Notes under the pieces: generated by a model
Told to the model about the DNA's origin: nothing
Seen by the model: only the letters and a program-made list of their open reading frames with translations
Database searches by the model: none
Shown: piece after piece, positions 51,625 to 60,240 of the stretch
Numbering within the stretch: position 1 is the first letter of the stretch
Layout: every line of letters starts with the position of its first letter
Program-made: the position numbers and the translations under genes
Source: Salinimicrobium catena
Lineage (GTDB): Bacteria; Bacteroidota; Bacteroidia; Flavobacteriales; Flavobacteriaceae
Assembly: GCF_900102915.1 (NCBI RefSeq)
Contig: NZ_FNGG01000007.1
Location: 1 to 64,000, forward strand
Direction: 5' to 3'
Length of the DNA: 64,000 bases

Positions 51625-52351
51625 ATCAAATAACTCATGGAACTTACACTCTTGATGCATTAAATTACCCAAAAGAACCTTTGTTTCAGAGGGTTCGGAA
51701 AGGATATTACTAATATTCTTTTAAATATCTTATTCAATTACAGGCTAATCACCTGGCACACAGATGAATGGGCAATGCAACCGTGCGGAGCAGGTTGCCC
51801 TCTTGCTTTTCCTTATTCCTTCATCCAAGCATAAAAATTTTTAAAAGTAGACAAACCTGACCAGGAGATCAGGTAATCTGTTTAGAAACTTTTCTGACTT
51901 AGATTCGTTACTAAAAATACCTATTCTAATGATCTTCCTACCCTCGCCATAAGCTTCCCAGCCTTTATCGAAAAGGAGGTGTAAGGGAAAAAAAGAAAAC
52001 GCTGCTTCCGACCATTTCTCCTTCACTAGCTTACTCTGTATCGCCATCCATTTTTTTACTGTTTATTAGAAGGATTTGAACTCAAAAATGATCTCAGCGA
52101 CGGGGAAGAGGACAGACTATTATGAAAAATAGCGAAGGAGGTGATACAAAATTTAGTTCAGGAAATTTTTTCTTCGTATTAGGTCAGAATTTTATTGCAC
52201 TCTCCTATACCTCTTATTTGACATGAATTCCTCTTAATAAAATGGTATATCCAAATTAGGGAGGGGAGATATTTCGAACTAGGTATTAAGAGAGAATAGT
52301 CAAAGATGGTATTACGGTAGAAGAATCAGGAGAAGGAGGAGCATTTCAGGA
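51625..52351. other. mostly non-coding island DNA
   Basis: 727 bp without a convincing gene apart from a doubtful small minus-strand frame at 51841-52047. Composition is AT-rich with scattered purine-rich stretches (GGAGGTGATAC near 52138). I see no repeats, RNA or mobile element. Confidence 0.4.
51841..52047 (-). CDS. doubtful small hypothetical protein (68 aa)
   Basis: ATG-started frame encoding MAIQSKLVKEKWSEAAFSFF and a C-terminal half with basic and aromatic residues (LPDLLVRFVYF at the end). The amino-acid mix is protein-like, but I recognise no family, see no promoter, and the gene is isolated in a non-coding stretch. It could be a real small gene or a relic. Confidence 0.25.
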   Translation of the reverse strand: MAIQSKLVKEKWSEAAFSFFPLHLLFDKGWEAYGEGRKIIRIGIFSNESKSEKFLNRLPDLLVRFVYF

Positions 52352-52540
52352 TCAATTGTCCCTGTGGCTTTCTAGAACTTCAAGCCCTTCACGGGTAAGA
52401 GTAATTTCTTCTGCATTAATCTCTATCATTTTCAACTCCACCAAATCATTTAAGTGAAGATTTAAATCCTGTTCTTCCAAGATCTCCTCAACTTGACCCT
52501 TGTTCAGAAGTTCTAAAAGCTTTATAAGATGGGGGGACAT
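52352..52540 (-). CDS. small winged-helix-like hypothetical protein (62 aa)
   Basis: 62 residues: MSPHLIKLLELLNKGQVEEI, then NDLVELKMIEINAEEITLTREGLEVL. The pattern helix - helix - EEITLTREGLEVLE resembles the wing and last helix of small winged-helix (MarR/ArsR-like) domains. Acidic overall, so DNA binding is uncertain. Codon use and composition look coding. No operon partner. Confidence 0.5.
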   Translation of the reverse strand: MSPHLIKLLELLNKGQVEEILEEQDLNLHLNDLVELKMIEINAEEITLTREGLEVLESHRDN

Positions 52541-52860
52541 AAAAATATACTATTTGTGTAAATTAAAGGTCGACGGACCATGTGATAATTCCGGAAGTGG
52601 AGCAGTTCAACTCACCAGCCGGTGAAAAACAGTTGGAGCATAGATCCAGGTATAGTCATACATAGCAGTAGATTCAACCATATTGTATACAAATTATAAT
52701 TCAAATCTTATTAGAAAATTACTTTTTCTCAATTTTAGAGATCAAAGAAAGTAGTCCAAGGTATAGAGGATAAGAAAATTTACGCGAAAATCCTTTGTTG
52801 TTGTTTTAGCATAAGGGGATAAAAAATAAATAAAAACTGAAGTCAAAGACCAAATCGAAT
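52541..52860. other. intergenic, no feature seen
   Basis: 320 bp of AT-rich DNA downstream of the lipoprotein gene (minus strand). No reading frame, tRNA or clear terminator. CACCAGCCGGTGA near 52611 is a short palindrome only. Confidence 0.4.
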
Positions 52861-53949
52861 TTACGGGGCTGTGTCGTCTTCTAATTTTTCGAAAACCAGA
52901 GTTTCTAAGTCCCCTGCTAGTTCACTTTCTATTTCAAGTTCTAAATTATCAACTTCAATTTCAGTGACTTCCCATTTTTGGTTTAAAGCTTCAAAAGGGG
53001 CAGAAGTAGCAAAGTCTAGCACTAAAAACAGTTTATTTGTATCTCTACTTTCAATATTCCATTTTCCAGAGACGGTTGTTTCATCGTTACTGGCCTTGAC
53101 ATCCATATTGCTATTAAAGGAAAAAGTATAGCCGTTATACTCTTCTGTAAATTCACCATTCTCCGTGGTGTATTCTTCGATGGTCCAATTTCCCTGGGTT
53201 AGAAAATCAAGTAAGACATCTTCATCATCATCATCGTAATCAAAATCATCATCTTCATCACAAGTGTCAACATTGTTTTCTATAGCAGATTCTAAAGACT
53301 CCAGGCTGCTTATCATAAGTTCGTAACCATCAGAGAGAATTAGAACAATAGGAAGGTTGAGATGAACTGCAATATAATCTTCAAGATTATCAAGGAGAGC
53401 AAAAAATTCAGCATCATTGGATACTATTATGGTAGTTGGAATAGATGCATTAGACGCAAGAACTTCGAAGGTTAAAGGATATTTAAAGTTTATACATTCA
53501 ATATCTTCATCCAACTCATCTTCATCAGAACTTTCAGAAATATACGTATTTAGTTCGGACTGGTTAAAAACAGTAACTTGTGTATAATCAGAAAAAATAA
53601 TATCTATTGGAAATTTGATTTGGATTTCATCGTCATCATCCGAATAAGCTTCAATAGCATTCTCTATTAACTGATAATCACTTTCTGTTCTGACTTCAAT
53701 TGTAATTCCATTCACAATCACAGTAACAGGCAACACTATAGTTATATTATTTGCTCCATCTAGGATGTTGTCTTTTGACCCATCTTTAAGAGTAGTACGA
53801 CTTACTAATTCAAACAATCGGGTGTCCGACTGGATTTGAGACACTTCATATTCCTCAAAGGTTTCAGGTATGCTTTCCTGGCAAGATAGAATTAAAGCTA
53901 AAAAAGATATGGTAAACCAAGGGCAGAAGCATTTTTTCAAAACCCGCAT
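52861..53949 (-). CDS. acidic two-repeat lipoprotein with lipocalin-like C-terminus
   Basis: About 362 residues from MRVLKKCF (an earlier ATG at 53973 adds 8). The lipobox ends in ALILSC, so it is a lipoprotein. Two copies of a roughly 75-residue beta-rich unit are visible: IVLPVTVIVNGITIEV...FPIDIIFSDY and FKYPLTFEVLAS...LPIVLILSDGYEL, each followed by an Asp/Glu-rich stretch (SDDDDEI; DEDDDFDYDDDDEDV). The C-terminal 110 residues (LLDFLTQGNWTIEEY ... GKWNIESRD ... LNQKWEVTEIE) resemble small lipocalin-like domains of Bacteroidota lipoproteins. It is divergent from the sigma/FecR/receptor genes. The acidic runs suggest cation binding; that and its link to the receptor are inference. Confidence 0.8.
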   Translation of the reverse strand: MRVLKKCFCPWFTISFLALILSCQESIPETFEEYEVSQIQSDTRLFELVSRTTLKDGSKDNILDGANNITIVLPVTVIVNGITIEVRTESDYQLIENAIEAYSDDDDEIQIKFPIDIIFSDYTQVTVFNQSELNTYISESSDEDELDEDIECINFKYPLTFEVLASNASIPTTIIVSNDAEFFALLDNLEDYIAVHLNLPIVLILSDGYELMISSLESLESAIENNVDTCDEDDDFDYDDDDEDVLLDFLTQGNWTIEEYTTENGEFTEEYNGYTFSFNSNMDVKASNDETTVSGKWNIESRDTNKLFLVLDFATSAPFEALNQKWEVTEIEVDNLELEIESELAGDLETLVFEKLEDDTAP

Positions 53950-54038
53950 AATAAATCGTTTATTATATAACATCTAATACTTATATATTTACCCTTGAAA
54001 ACATAAACTTTTTTATTTTGCAAAAAAGCTAATTATCA

Positions 54039-54554
54039 TTGGAAAAGAAATTGAACGACGATATCTGTGACGAAAATTTATTTTCAAGTATCTATAACAA
54101 ATATATACAAGATTTAAATGATTTTTTATATTACAAATATGGTTCACTTTTAGGGCCAGAAGACAAAGCACAAGAAGCTTATATTCAGCTCTGGACCAAT
54201 TGCGCAAAAGTATCTTCAGACAAAGCAAAAAGTTTTTTGTTTACCGTAGCAAATAATCTGATGCTAAACGAAGTGAAACATCAGAAAGTAGTTTTAAAAT
54301 ATCAAGAGATCAGGAATGGTGATTCTGATAATGAGAGTCCAGAATTCTTGCTTGAGCACGAACAATATCTTCAAAAATACAAAAAAGCTCTAGAGAATCT
54401 TTCAGAAGTTCAGCGTGTTGCTTTTTTGTTGAATCGTGTTGAGGGTAAAAAACATAGTGAAATTGCTGAAATGCTTGGTATAACATTAAGGGCAGCAAGA
54501 AAAAGGATCTACAGCGCAGTCGAAAATTTGAGAAAAGAAATAGATGGAATCTAA
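54039..54554 (+). CDS. FecI-type ECF sigma factor
   Basis: 171 residues with region 2 (LFSSIYNKYIQDLNDFLYY; LGPEDKAQEAYIQLW, about 13-50) and region 4 (LSEVQRVAFLLNRVEGKKHSEIAEML then RAARKRIYSAVENLRKEI, about 118-168). The start is TTG (MEKKLNDDIC). FecR and a TonB-dependent receptor with a signalling domain follow, so this is the sigma factor of a surface-signalling system. The divergent lipoprotein promoter shares its upstream region and is a likely target. Confidence 0.9.
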   Translation: MEKKLNDDICDENLFSSIYNKYIQDLNDFLYYKYGSLLGPEDKAQEAYIQLWTNCAKVSSDKAKSFLFTVANNLMLNEVKHQKVVLKYQEIRNGDSDNESPEFLLEHEQYLQKYKKALENLSEVQRVAFLLNRVEGKKHSEIAEMLGITLRAARKRIYSAVENLRKEIDGI

Positions 54555-54598
54555 AACGGGTAAATTTTTAATGGACAGTTGTTATATATATAAATAGT

Positions 54599-55513
54599 GT
54601 GAAAGTGGATAAGGAATCTTTATTAATAAAATGGTTGGACGGTGAGTTGAGCGATAGTGAATTGGCACTATTTAAGCAACTTCCTGAATATCAATCGTAC
54701 AAGAAATTAAATGAGAATGCAGCTTATTTCAAGTCTCCAATTATTAATAAAGAAAAGCAATATGCCATTCTCAAATCCCGATTGGAAAAAGAAAAGAGAC
54801 TAGCTTCTAATGAAAATGCCTCTTTCAAAATACTTATGCGTATTGCAGCTATTTTTGTAGTTGGTTTGGGTTTATACGTCGCAACAATAAAAGAAGATTT
54901 GGTAAAGGTCAATACGTCGATTGCAGAACAAACCAACTTTAGCTTACCTGATAATTCTGAAATTATTCTTAATGCGGACTCAAAAATAAAATATAACGAA
55001 AAAGATTGGGAGAAAAAGAGAGAAGTAATTCTTAAGGGGGAAGCTTTTTTTAAAGTAGCTAAAGGGGAAAAATTCGAGGTAGAAACAGATCTCGGCACTG
55101 TTACCGTGTTGGGTACAAAATTTAATGTAAAGCAACGGGGAAAACTTTTAGAAGTCCATTGTTATGAAGGATTAGTAAAAGTCGAGGTAGGTGAATATAA
55201 TTTCAAATTACCAGAAGGAACTTCTTTACGCTTGTTTGAAAACAAGTTAAAAAAAGGAAAAACAAACTTTACAAATCCATCTTGGATTTCAGGGAAAACT
55301 ACTTTTGAGAGTGTGCCATATTACGTGGTCGTGGAAGAGTTTGAAAGACAGTATGGTGTCACTGTTGTGTTAAATAACTTTGATAGGCAAAAAATCTTTA
55401 CAGGAAGCTTTATTCATGATAACATGGATTTAGCTTTAAAATCTATTACCCAGCCTTTTAAGCTAAGCTATAAGATTAATAAGGACCATATAAGAATATT
55501 CAAGAATGACTAA
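54599..55513 (+). CDS. FecR-family anti-sigma factor
   Basis: 304 residues from a GTG start. The cytoplasmic N-terminus (about 1-75) binds sigma in the family. One TM helix lies at about 79-98 (ILMRIAAIFVVGLGLYVAT). The periplasmic FecR domain (about 115-210) has LPDNSEIILNADSKIKY and VEVETDLGTVTVLGTKFNV-like strands, and a C-terminal DUF4974-like domain spans about 235-302 (FESVPYYVVVEEFERQYGV; LALKSITQPFKLSYKI). It overlaps the receptor gene by 8 bases, so they are translationally coupled. Confidence 0.92.
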   Translation: MKVDKESLLIKWLDGELSDSELALFKQLPEYQSYKKLNENAAYFKSPIINKEKQYAILKSRLEKEKRLASNENASFKILMRIAAIFVVGLGLYVATIKEDLVKVNTSIAEQTNFSLPDNSEIILNADSKIKYNEKDWEKKREVILKGEAFFKVAKGEKFEVETDLGTVTVLGTKFNVKQRGKLLEVHCYEGLVKVEVGEYNFKLPEGTSLRLFENKLKKGKTNFTNPSWISGKTTFESVPYYVVVEEFERQYGVTVVLNNFDRQKIFTGSFIHDNMDLALKSITQPFKLSYKINKDHIRIFKND

Positions 55514-58022
55514 AAAAGGACTACTTATTTTTTGTACTTCCTTTTTTCTATGGTTCAATTTTCTTTCCTCTCAAACAATTCAGGAGAAACAATTACTAAC
55601 AGAAGTTCTAAAAGAATTAGAGGCTAATTACATTGCAAGTTTTTCTTATTCTAATGAGGACATTCAAGGTATTAAAATCTTACCACCTTCAAAAGATTTT
55701 TCCTTTAATGAAGCTATTAATTATTTGAGGAATAAAACAGAACTTAATTTCAACGTTCTAGAAAATCGGATGGTGACTATTGTAGCACCTGAAGGTACCT
55801 TATTTGAAATATGCGGTATTTTATTGGATCAGGAAACCAAATATCCCATTGAAGGTGCTAAAATCAAAACAGGATTGAAATCTGCCATTAGTAAAGAAAA
55901 TGGTTCATTTGAAATTCAAGCTATAAAAATAGGTGACACTTTAGAAATTAGACATGGTAGTTACGAAAATTTTTTCATAACAATCACAGATGTGCCATTT
56001 GATTGCTGGACTATAATCTTAAGACAAAAAGTTTATGAATTAAACGAAGTTATAGTATCTAATTTTATGACAAAAGGAATTAGAAAAACTTCAGATGGGG
56101 CTACCAAGATAAACTACAACCAGTTCGGAATATTGCCTGGTCTCATTGATACTGATGCACTTCAAACGGTTCAATCCTTACCAGGAGTAAATAGTATAGA
56201 TGAAACAGTAACCAATATTAATATTAGAGGTGGATCCCACGATCAGAATCAGATAACATGGAATAATATCAAAATGTATCAGACAGGGCATTTTTTTAGC
56301 CTTATATCCGCATTTAATCCAAATATGACCAACAAGGTTACATTGTATAAAAATGGAACGCCTTCAGAATTTTCCGAAGGCGTCTCTGGAACAATTAGCA
56401 TAGAAAGCACAGATAAAATAGCAGAAAATTTTAAGACTACATTAAGCGGTAATTTGATTGAAGTGAATGGAATGTTTGATATTCCCATAGGTAAAAAAGC
56501 ATCTATACAAATCTCTGGAAGACGTTCCTATAGTGATTTCATTAATACCTATACATCGAAAAATTATTTTGAAAAGGCATTCCAAAATACCGAAGTAATC
56601 CAAAATGAAAGCAATGTCATTTCAGAAGACGATAGGTTTAAGTTTTTTGATATTGAAGCAGTTTTGAACTATAAAATGACGGAAAAGGATAAGCTTAAGG
56701 TTAGTTTCATTACTATGAAGAATCACTTGTCGTTTTTTGAAAGTGCCCTTATTCTGGAAGTAGAAGAGAAAAGGAAAAGTACATCTGAACAACAAAACAT
56801 GGCTTTGGGAATTTCCTATGACCATATTTGGGACGATAGATTCAGAACGACCTTACAGATTTATGGACTTCAATATGATTTGAAAGCCAAGAATGTTGAT
56901 ATTCTGAATGAAAAACAATTGGTTCAAGAAAATAGTATTGGTGAGACAGAATTCAAAATCGCATCAAATTTTCGCCTCAATAATAATATAACACTCAGCG
57001 GGGGGTATAGTTTTCATGAAACGGGTATTTACAATCTAAACGAATCCAATAACCCACTGTTTAGGACCTATTCAAAGGACGTATTGAGAAAGCATGCCCT
57101 TTTTACAGGTGGACAGCTTGGGACCATTGATCAAAAAACAATTTTTAGAACCGGATTTCGAATCAATTATATTGGTTCTTTTAACCAGTTTATTTTAGAA
57201 CCAAGACTTAGTTTTAACCAGAAGATTTCAGAGGCTCTAACCTGGAATATTCTTGGTGAATATAAACATCAAACTACTACACAGTCTGTGGATTTTCAAA
57301 ACGATTTTCTCGGAGTAGAGAACCGGAGATGGATAGCATCGAACAACGAAGATATTCCTATTATCAAGAGTAGGCAGTTGTCTACAGGCTTAACGTATAA
57401 AGAAAATCATTGGTTGATAAATTTTGAGCTGTTTTACAAAGAAGTTGAAGGGATAGTTGCCCAAAGTCAGGGATTTCAAAATCAGTATGAATATAAAACA
57501 GATCGAGGAAGTTACTCCGGACAAGGCATTGATGCTTTTATTAGTAAAAAATTAGGCCTTTTAAGCTTTTGGGCAAGTTACTCGATTCAGGATTTGAAGT
57601 ATGAATTTAAAACTTTGCAAGTATCAGAATTCCCCAACAATTTTAATGTAGATCATTCTGTGAAGTTAGGCACTTCCTACAGTTTTAGCAAATTGAAAAT
57701 AGCAACAGGTTTAAAGTGGTACACAGGTAAAGCGATTACAAATCCAGTGCGGGGAAAGGAAGTAATGAATGGTGAAATAAATTTTGAACCCGCAAACGCC
57801 AGTAAATTGCCCGATTATTTTAGATGGGATGCATCCATGATATATGATTTTGAGGTCAAAAAATTTTTAGACATAGAAATGGGTATTTCTTTATGGAATA
57901 TTACCAATAAGAATAACATCACCAACAAATTTTATAAATACAGCGAAGTACATTCGTATTTAGATATTAAAGAAAATTCGTTAGAATTTACACCAAACAT
58001 CCTTTTAAAAATGATTTTTTAA
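55506..58022 (+). CDS. TonB-dependent receptor with N-terminal signalling domain
   Basis: 838-residue outer-membrane transporter. There is a signal peptide (to about 22), then an STN-like secretin/TonB short domain (about 28-95; LEANYIASFSYSNEDIQG), a carboxypeptidase-regulatory-like beta domain (about 100-175; CGILLDQETKYPIEGAKI), a plug (about 200-310; SLPGVNSIDETVTNINIRGG) and a 22-strand barrel. No SusD partner follows, so it is not a classic glycan (SusCD) system. The STN domain fits signalling to the FecR upstream. The ligand is unknown; a metal complex or peptide is as likely as a glycan. The gene is AT-rich like the whole island. Confidence 0.92.
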   Translation: MTKKGLLIFCTSFFLWFNFLSSQTIQEKQLLTEVLKELEANYIASFSYSNEDIQGIKILPPSKDFSFNEAINYLRNKTELNFNVLENRMVTIVAPEGTLFEICGILLDQETKYPIEGAKIKTGLKSAISKENGSFEIQAIKIGDTLEIRHGSYENFFITITDVPFDCWTIILRQKVYELNEVIVSNFMTKGIRKTSDGATKINYNQFGILPGLIDTDALQTVQSLPGVNSIDETVTNINIRGGSHDQNQITWNNIKMYQTGHFFSLISAFNPNMTNKVTLYKNGTPSEFSEGVSGTISIESTDKIAENFKTTLSGNLIEVNGMFDIPIGKKASIQISGRRSYSDFINTYTSKNYFEKAFQNTEVIQNESNVISEDDRFKFFDIEAVLNYKMTEKDKLKVSFITMKNHLSFFESALILEVEEKRKSTSEQQNMALGISYDHIWDDRFRTTLQIYGLQYDLKAKNVDILNEKQLVQENSIGETEFKIASNFRLNNNITLSGGYSFHETGIYNLNESNNPLFRTYSKDVLRKHALFTGGQLGTIDQKTIFRTGFRINYIGSFNQFILEPRLSFNQKISEALTWNILGEYKHQTTTQSVDFQNDFLGVENRRWIASNNEDIPIIKSRQLSTGLTYKENHWLINFELFYKEVEGIVAQSQGFQNQYEYKTDRGSYSGQGIDAFISKKLGLLSFWASYSIQDLKYEFKTLQVSEFPNNFNVDHSVKLGTSYSFSKLKIATGLKWYTGKAITNPVRGKEVMNGEINFEPANASKLPDYFRWDASMIYDFEVKKFLDIEMGISLWNITNKNNITNKFYKYSEVHSYLDIKENSLEFTPNILLKMIF

Positions 58023-58546
58023 ATGATTTCCGAAAGTTGACTTAATATTGAAATGGCTGAATGACATGGTTGCTATTTTGGCTTTGTTTGTGAATTTATC
58101 CTGCCAGGACTTCTAGAAAATTTAAAACAGCCGATCCAAAGTTTCTTTCTTTCGTTCAGTGGCATAATTATGGTTTGCCATAGTTGATTTCTAGTAGTTC
58201 TAATTACCTTTTAAAGTCTAACAAAGATTTTTTTTTATGTGAATATTTCGTTCCTCCCCAGTCAATTTTTTCTATAAGCTTTTTTCAAATTTCTCAATTT
58301 AGTCAAATACATATTTTTTGTCAGACCATAGAATCGCCTTCAGCTTCTATTATTACCTTCAAAAGCCTTAGAGGAATGAATTCATGCAGTTTACAGAACT
58401 AGAACTTTAGAGGTTTATAAATAGATTGTTCCGGAGTGTACAGGAAAGTAAATTAACACGGCAAAGGGTGGAGCACGACATAATGTAAAATGGAGCGAAA
58501 GTAGTGAAATACAAATGACATTTGTGTCGGGAATACAAAAGTAAAA
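58023..58546. other. intergenic, no gene seen
   Basis: About 520 bp between the receptor gene and the convergent lipoprotein. AT-rich, with frames broken in all directions; one 72-codon frame at 58184 has no family and poor protein character. Possibly decayed sequence. Confidence 0.4.
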
Positions 58547-58571
58547 TGGCATCCATTCTTAATGGATGCCA
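58547..58571. terminator. hairpin after the DUF4382-like gene
   Basis: TGGCATCCATT (58547-58557) and AATGGATGCCA (58561-58571) are exact complements around CTT. It lies 26 bases past the stop of the minus-strand lipoprotein gene (58598). On that strand it is followed by a short T-rich tract. Confidence 0.75.
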
Positions 58572-58597
58572 CCTCCTTTAAATTCTATCTTTAGTTT

Positions 58598-59332
58598 TTA
58601 CTCCTCGTCTTGATCATCCTCATCATCTTCCATTTCCACATCACTTGCTAAATCCAGTCCATCAGCAACGACATCAAAAATTTCAGTGTTCTCAGTTGAG
58701 CTAACAACTATAACACCTTCTTCGTTCTTAGTTGCATTGGCATACTGCTCATCAGTAACGGAAATAAACCATGCCACAGGATCGAAAGTGATTTGAGCAA
58801 TAGCTACTTGAGCTTCTCCAAAGGAAATTAATCCTTCTCTCTCTACTTCAAAAGTTTCCTCAGAGTTAAATTCGAAACGAATGTTATGCTCTACTCCATC
58901 TGGAGCTACATAAGTTCCAAAAAGAAGAATAGCCGGTTGTTCTGATCCTTCACTTAATTCTATTTCCACCTCTACTTCTTCATAATTTCCTGCAGGAATT
59001 GATATGAAATTGATGTCAGGTGTAGTGGTTCCGGTAGCGAAATCAATTAACGTGTTTTGCTTTAGTTCGAATTCTATTTCTATAGAATCATTGTCTGTTT
59101 CTGCTTCGAATTCTAACCTGCTAATGGCAATATGTCCTGTAGAAAAGGAAAGGGTACCGGCGGCAGCTTGCTTTAGTGGAGTTTCCTTGCTAATGGCTTG
59201 AGTTGTTAAAGCCGATTTAACTGTGTTGAATTCTACTCCCACTTGTGCTTCTGGGGTAGATTCGGATTCTGTGCTACAAGAAAATAAAGCCACAGCTACG
59301 GTCATCATAAATGTTAAGGATAAGTTTTTCAT
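58598..59332 (-). CDS. DUF4382-like acidic lipoprotein
   Basis: 244 residues with a signal peptide ending VALFSC (lipobox). The mature protein is a beta-sandwich-like run (GTLSFSTGHIAISRLEFEA; INFISIPAGNYEEVEVEIEL; RFEFNSEETFEVE; AQVAIAQITFDPVAWF), a pattern I associate with DUF4382-type lipoproteins. The C-terminus is strongly acidic (DVEMEDDEDDQDEE), echoing the Asp-rich tracts of the lipoprotein at 52.9 kb. Promoter and regulation are not evident. It is probably an envelope-facing binding protein and may belong to the same signalling regulon. Confidence 0.7.
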   Translation of the reverse strand: MKNLSLTFMMTVAVALFSCSTESESTPEAQVGVEFNTVKSALTTQAISKETPLKQAAAGTLSFSTGHIAISRLEFEAETDNDSIEIEFELKQNTLIDFATGTTTPDINFISIPAGNYEEVEVEIELSEGSEQPAILLFGTYVAPDGVEHNIRFEFNSEETFEVEREGLISFGEAQVAIAQITFDPVAWFISVTDEQYANATKNEEGVIVVSSTENTEIFDVVADGLDLASDVEMEDDEDDQDEE

Positions 59333-59596
59333 TTTTAATAGATTTAGGTTTATGTTATATCTCTATAACAACAGTCGTATTTAATTTTACCCTTCCTATT
59401 CTGTTAATTTTTAAAAAGAAAGAATTTTGTCCTGATCTATATGTAGTAATTCACTGGCCCATAGGCTTATATAACTGTAAATAAGAGTAGATATTTTTGG
59501 GAGATTGCTGGAGGCCGTACAGAAAAAAAACCACTTTTATTTTTTCATCCTGAGTGTTTTCCATTTTGATTACCTGATCAAATGCAGTCGGCTGAA

Positions 59597-59820
59597 CAGA
59601 TGCGGCTGTTTTCCATTTACTTCCTTCAGAGCCCTCGCTGTTACCATTTTTGATGGCCTGCCATTTACGGGATTTAGAATTAGGATAGGTCGTACGGAAG
59701 CACCGGTTTAGAGGGAGAATGCTGATCCAGGCGGCTAACTTCTAAATCCCGTTCCTTTGCCTGCCAAAATGGTTACAGACGGGGAGGGCCTGAAAGTAAA
59801 TGCCGTTGAAGCTGCACGGG
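59597..59820. repeat. 224-bp imperfect foldback (two inverted, diverged copies)
   Basis: The arms 59597-59684 and 59735-59820 are reverse complements with gaps: for example ACGGGATTTAGAATTAGG (59667-59684) against CTAACTTCTAAATCCCGT (59735-59752), and GTTACCATTTT...GGCCTGCC against GGCAGGC...AAAATGGTTAC. About 50 bases separate them. Both copies keep an open protein-like frame when read outward-in from the centre (left copy on the minus strand includes QAIKNGNSEGSEGSKWKTAA; right copy on the plus strand AKMVTDGEGLKVNAVEAA), so they look like two remnants of one gene family in opposite orientation, or a small foldback element. Confidence 0.6.
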
Positions 59821-60018
59821 TACTTTTATCTTGTGATATGGGTAGGACGAAGCAGGCGGACGCATTGCGCAAGGATTCCTGAAGCTGGACAAACCTGTGG
59901 AGCAGTAAGAGGACAGCGCAGGGAAACCTGGAGCAATGGGTGCAAGACTTTCACCCAAAGCTCTTTTCCCGAAACGCAGTGTAGGGGAATGTGCTTTGGG
60001 AGACATTTCCTTGTCTTC

Positions 60019-60168
60019 AGTTGTCGTAAAAAATCCAGTTGTGCCAGTCTCAACATAGGGTTTGAGCAAAAATAAGTTAGGTAAAAAGGATACAACTCGA
60101 GACACAACTGGTGTACACCATGAGGAACAACTTGTGCCGCGAAAATCGTTTTTCTAGGGAAAAACGAT
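60019..60168. promoter_or_regulatory. AGTTGT/ACAACT cluster and 10-bp hairpin
   Basis: Five copies of AGTTGT or its complement ACAACT lie at 60019, 60037, 60092, 60104 and 60127, together with the palindrome GGTGTACACC (60110-60119). A perfect hairpin follows (ATCGTTTTTC 60145-60154, loop TAGG, GAAAAACGAT 60159-60168). They are downstream of the minus-strand gene ending at 60241, so the hairpin is its plausible terminator. The motif cluster could be a binding site or iteron-like array. Confidence 0.45.
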
Positions 60169-60240
60169 ATAAAAACTATCTAAAACTTTTAAAAAAGCTA
60201 AAAGCTTATTTTTTATTTCTTTTTATATATAACCTTTACT

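Larger units (their letters stand above)
59333..60240. other. 908-bp gap with decayed coding remnants
   Basis: Apart from the foldback structure this stretch carries no intact gene. On the minus strand a frame from about 59700 down to 59400 reads FRTTYPNSKSRKWQAI and KMENTQDEKIKVVFFLYG without a start codon, which suggests an old gene fragment. The right portion (59760-60090) has broken frames with higher GC than the island average. Confidence 0.4.

Noticed and set aside
58184-58402. 72-codon frame after the receptor gene
   Set aside because: Low-complexity Ser/Phe-rich translation of AT-rich DNA, no start context, no homologous pattern.
59597-59820. foldback considered as an integron attC site
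   Set aside because: No GTTRRRY/RYYYAAC core sites at the arm ends, no integron integrase in the window, and the arms are too divergent.
59773-60107. overlapping 93- and 110-codon minus-strand frames
   Set aside because: They overlap each other in different frames and lie in broken sequence next to the foldback; neither has a recognisable domain.
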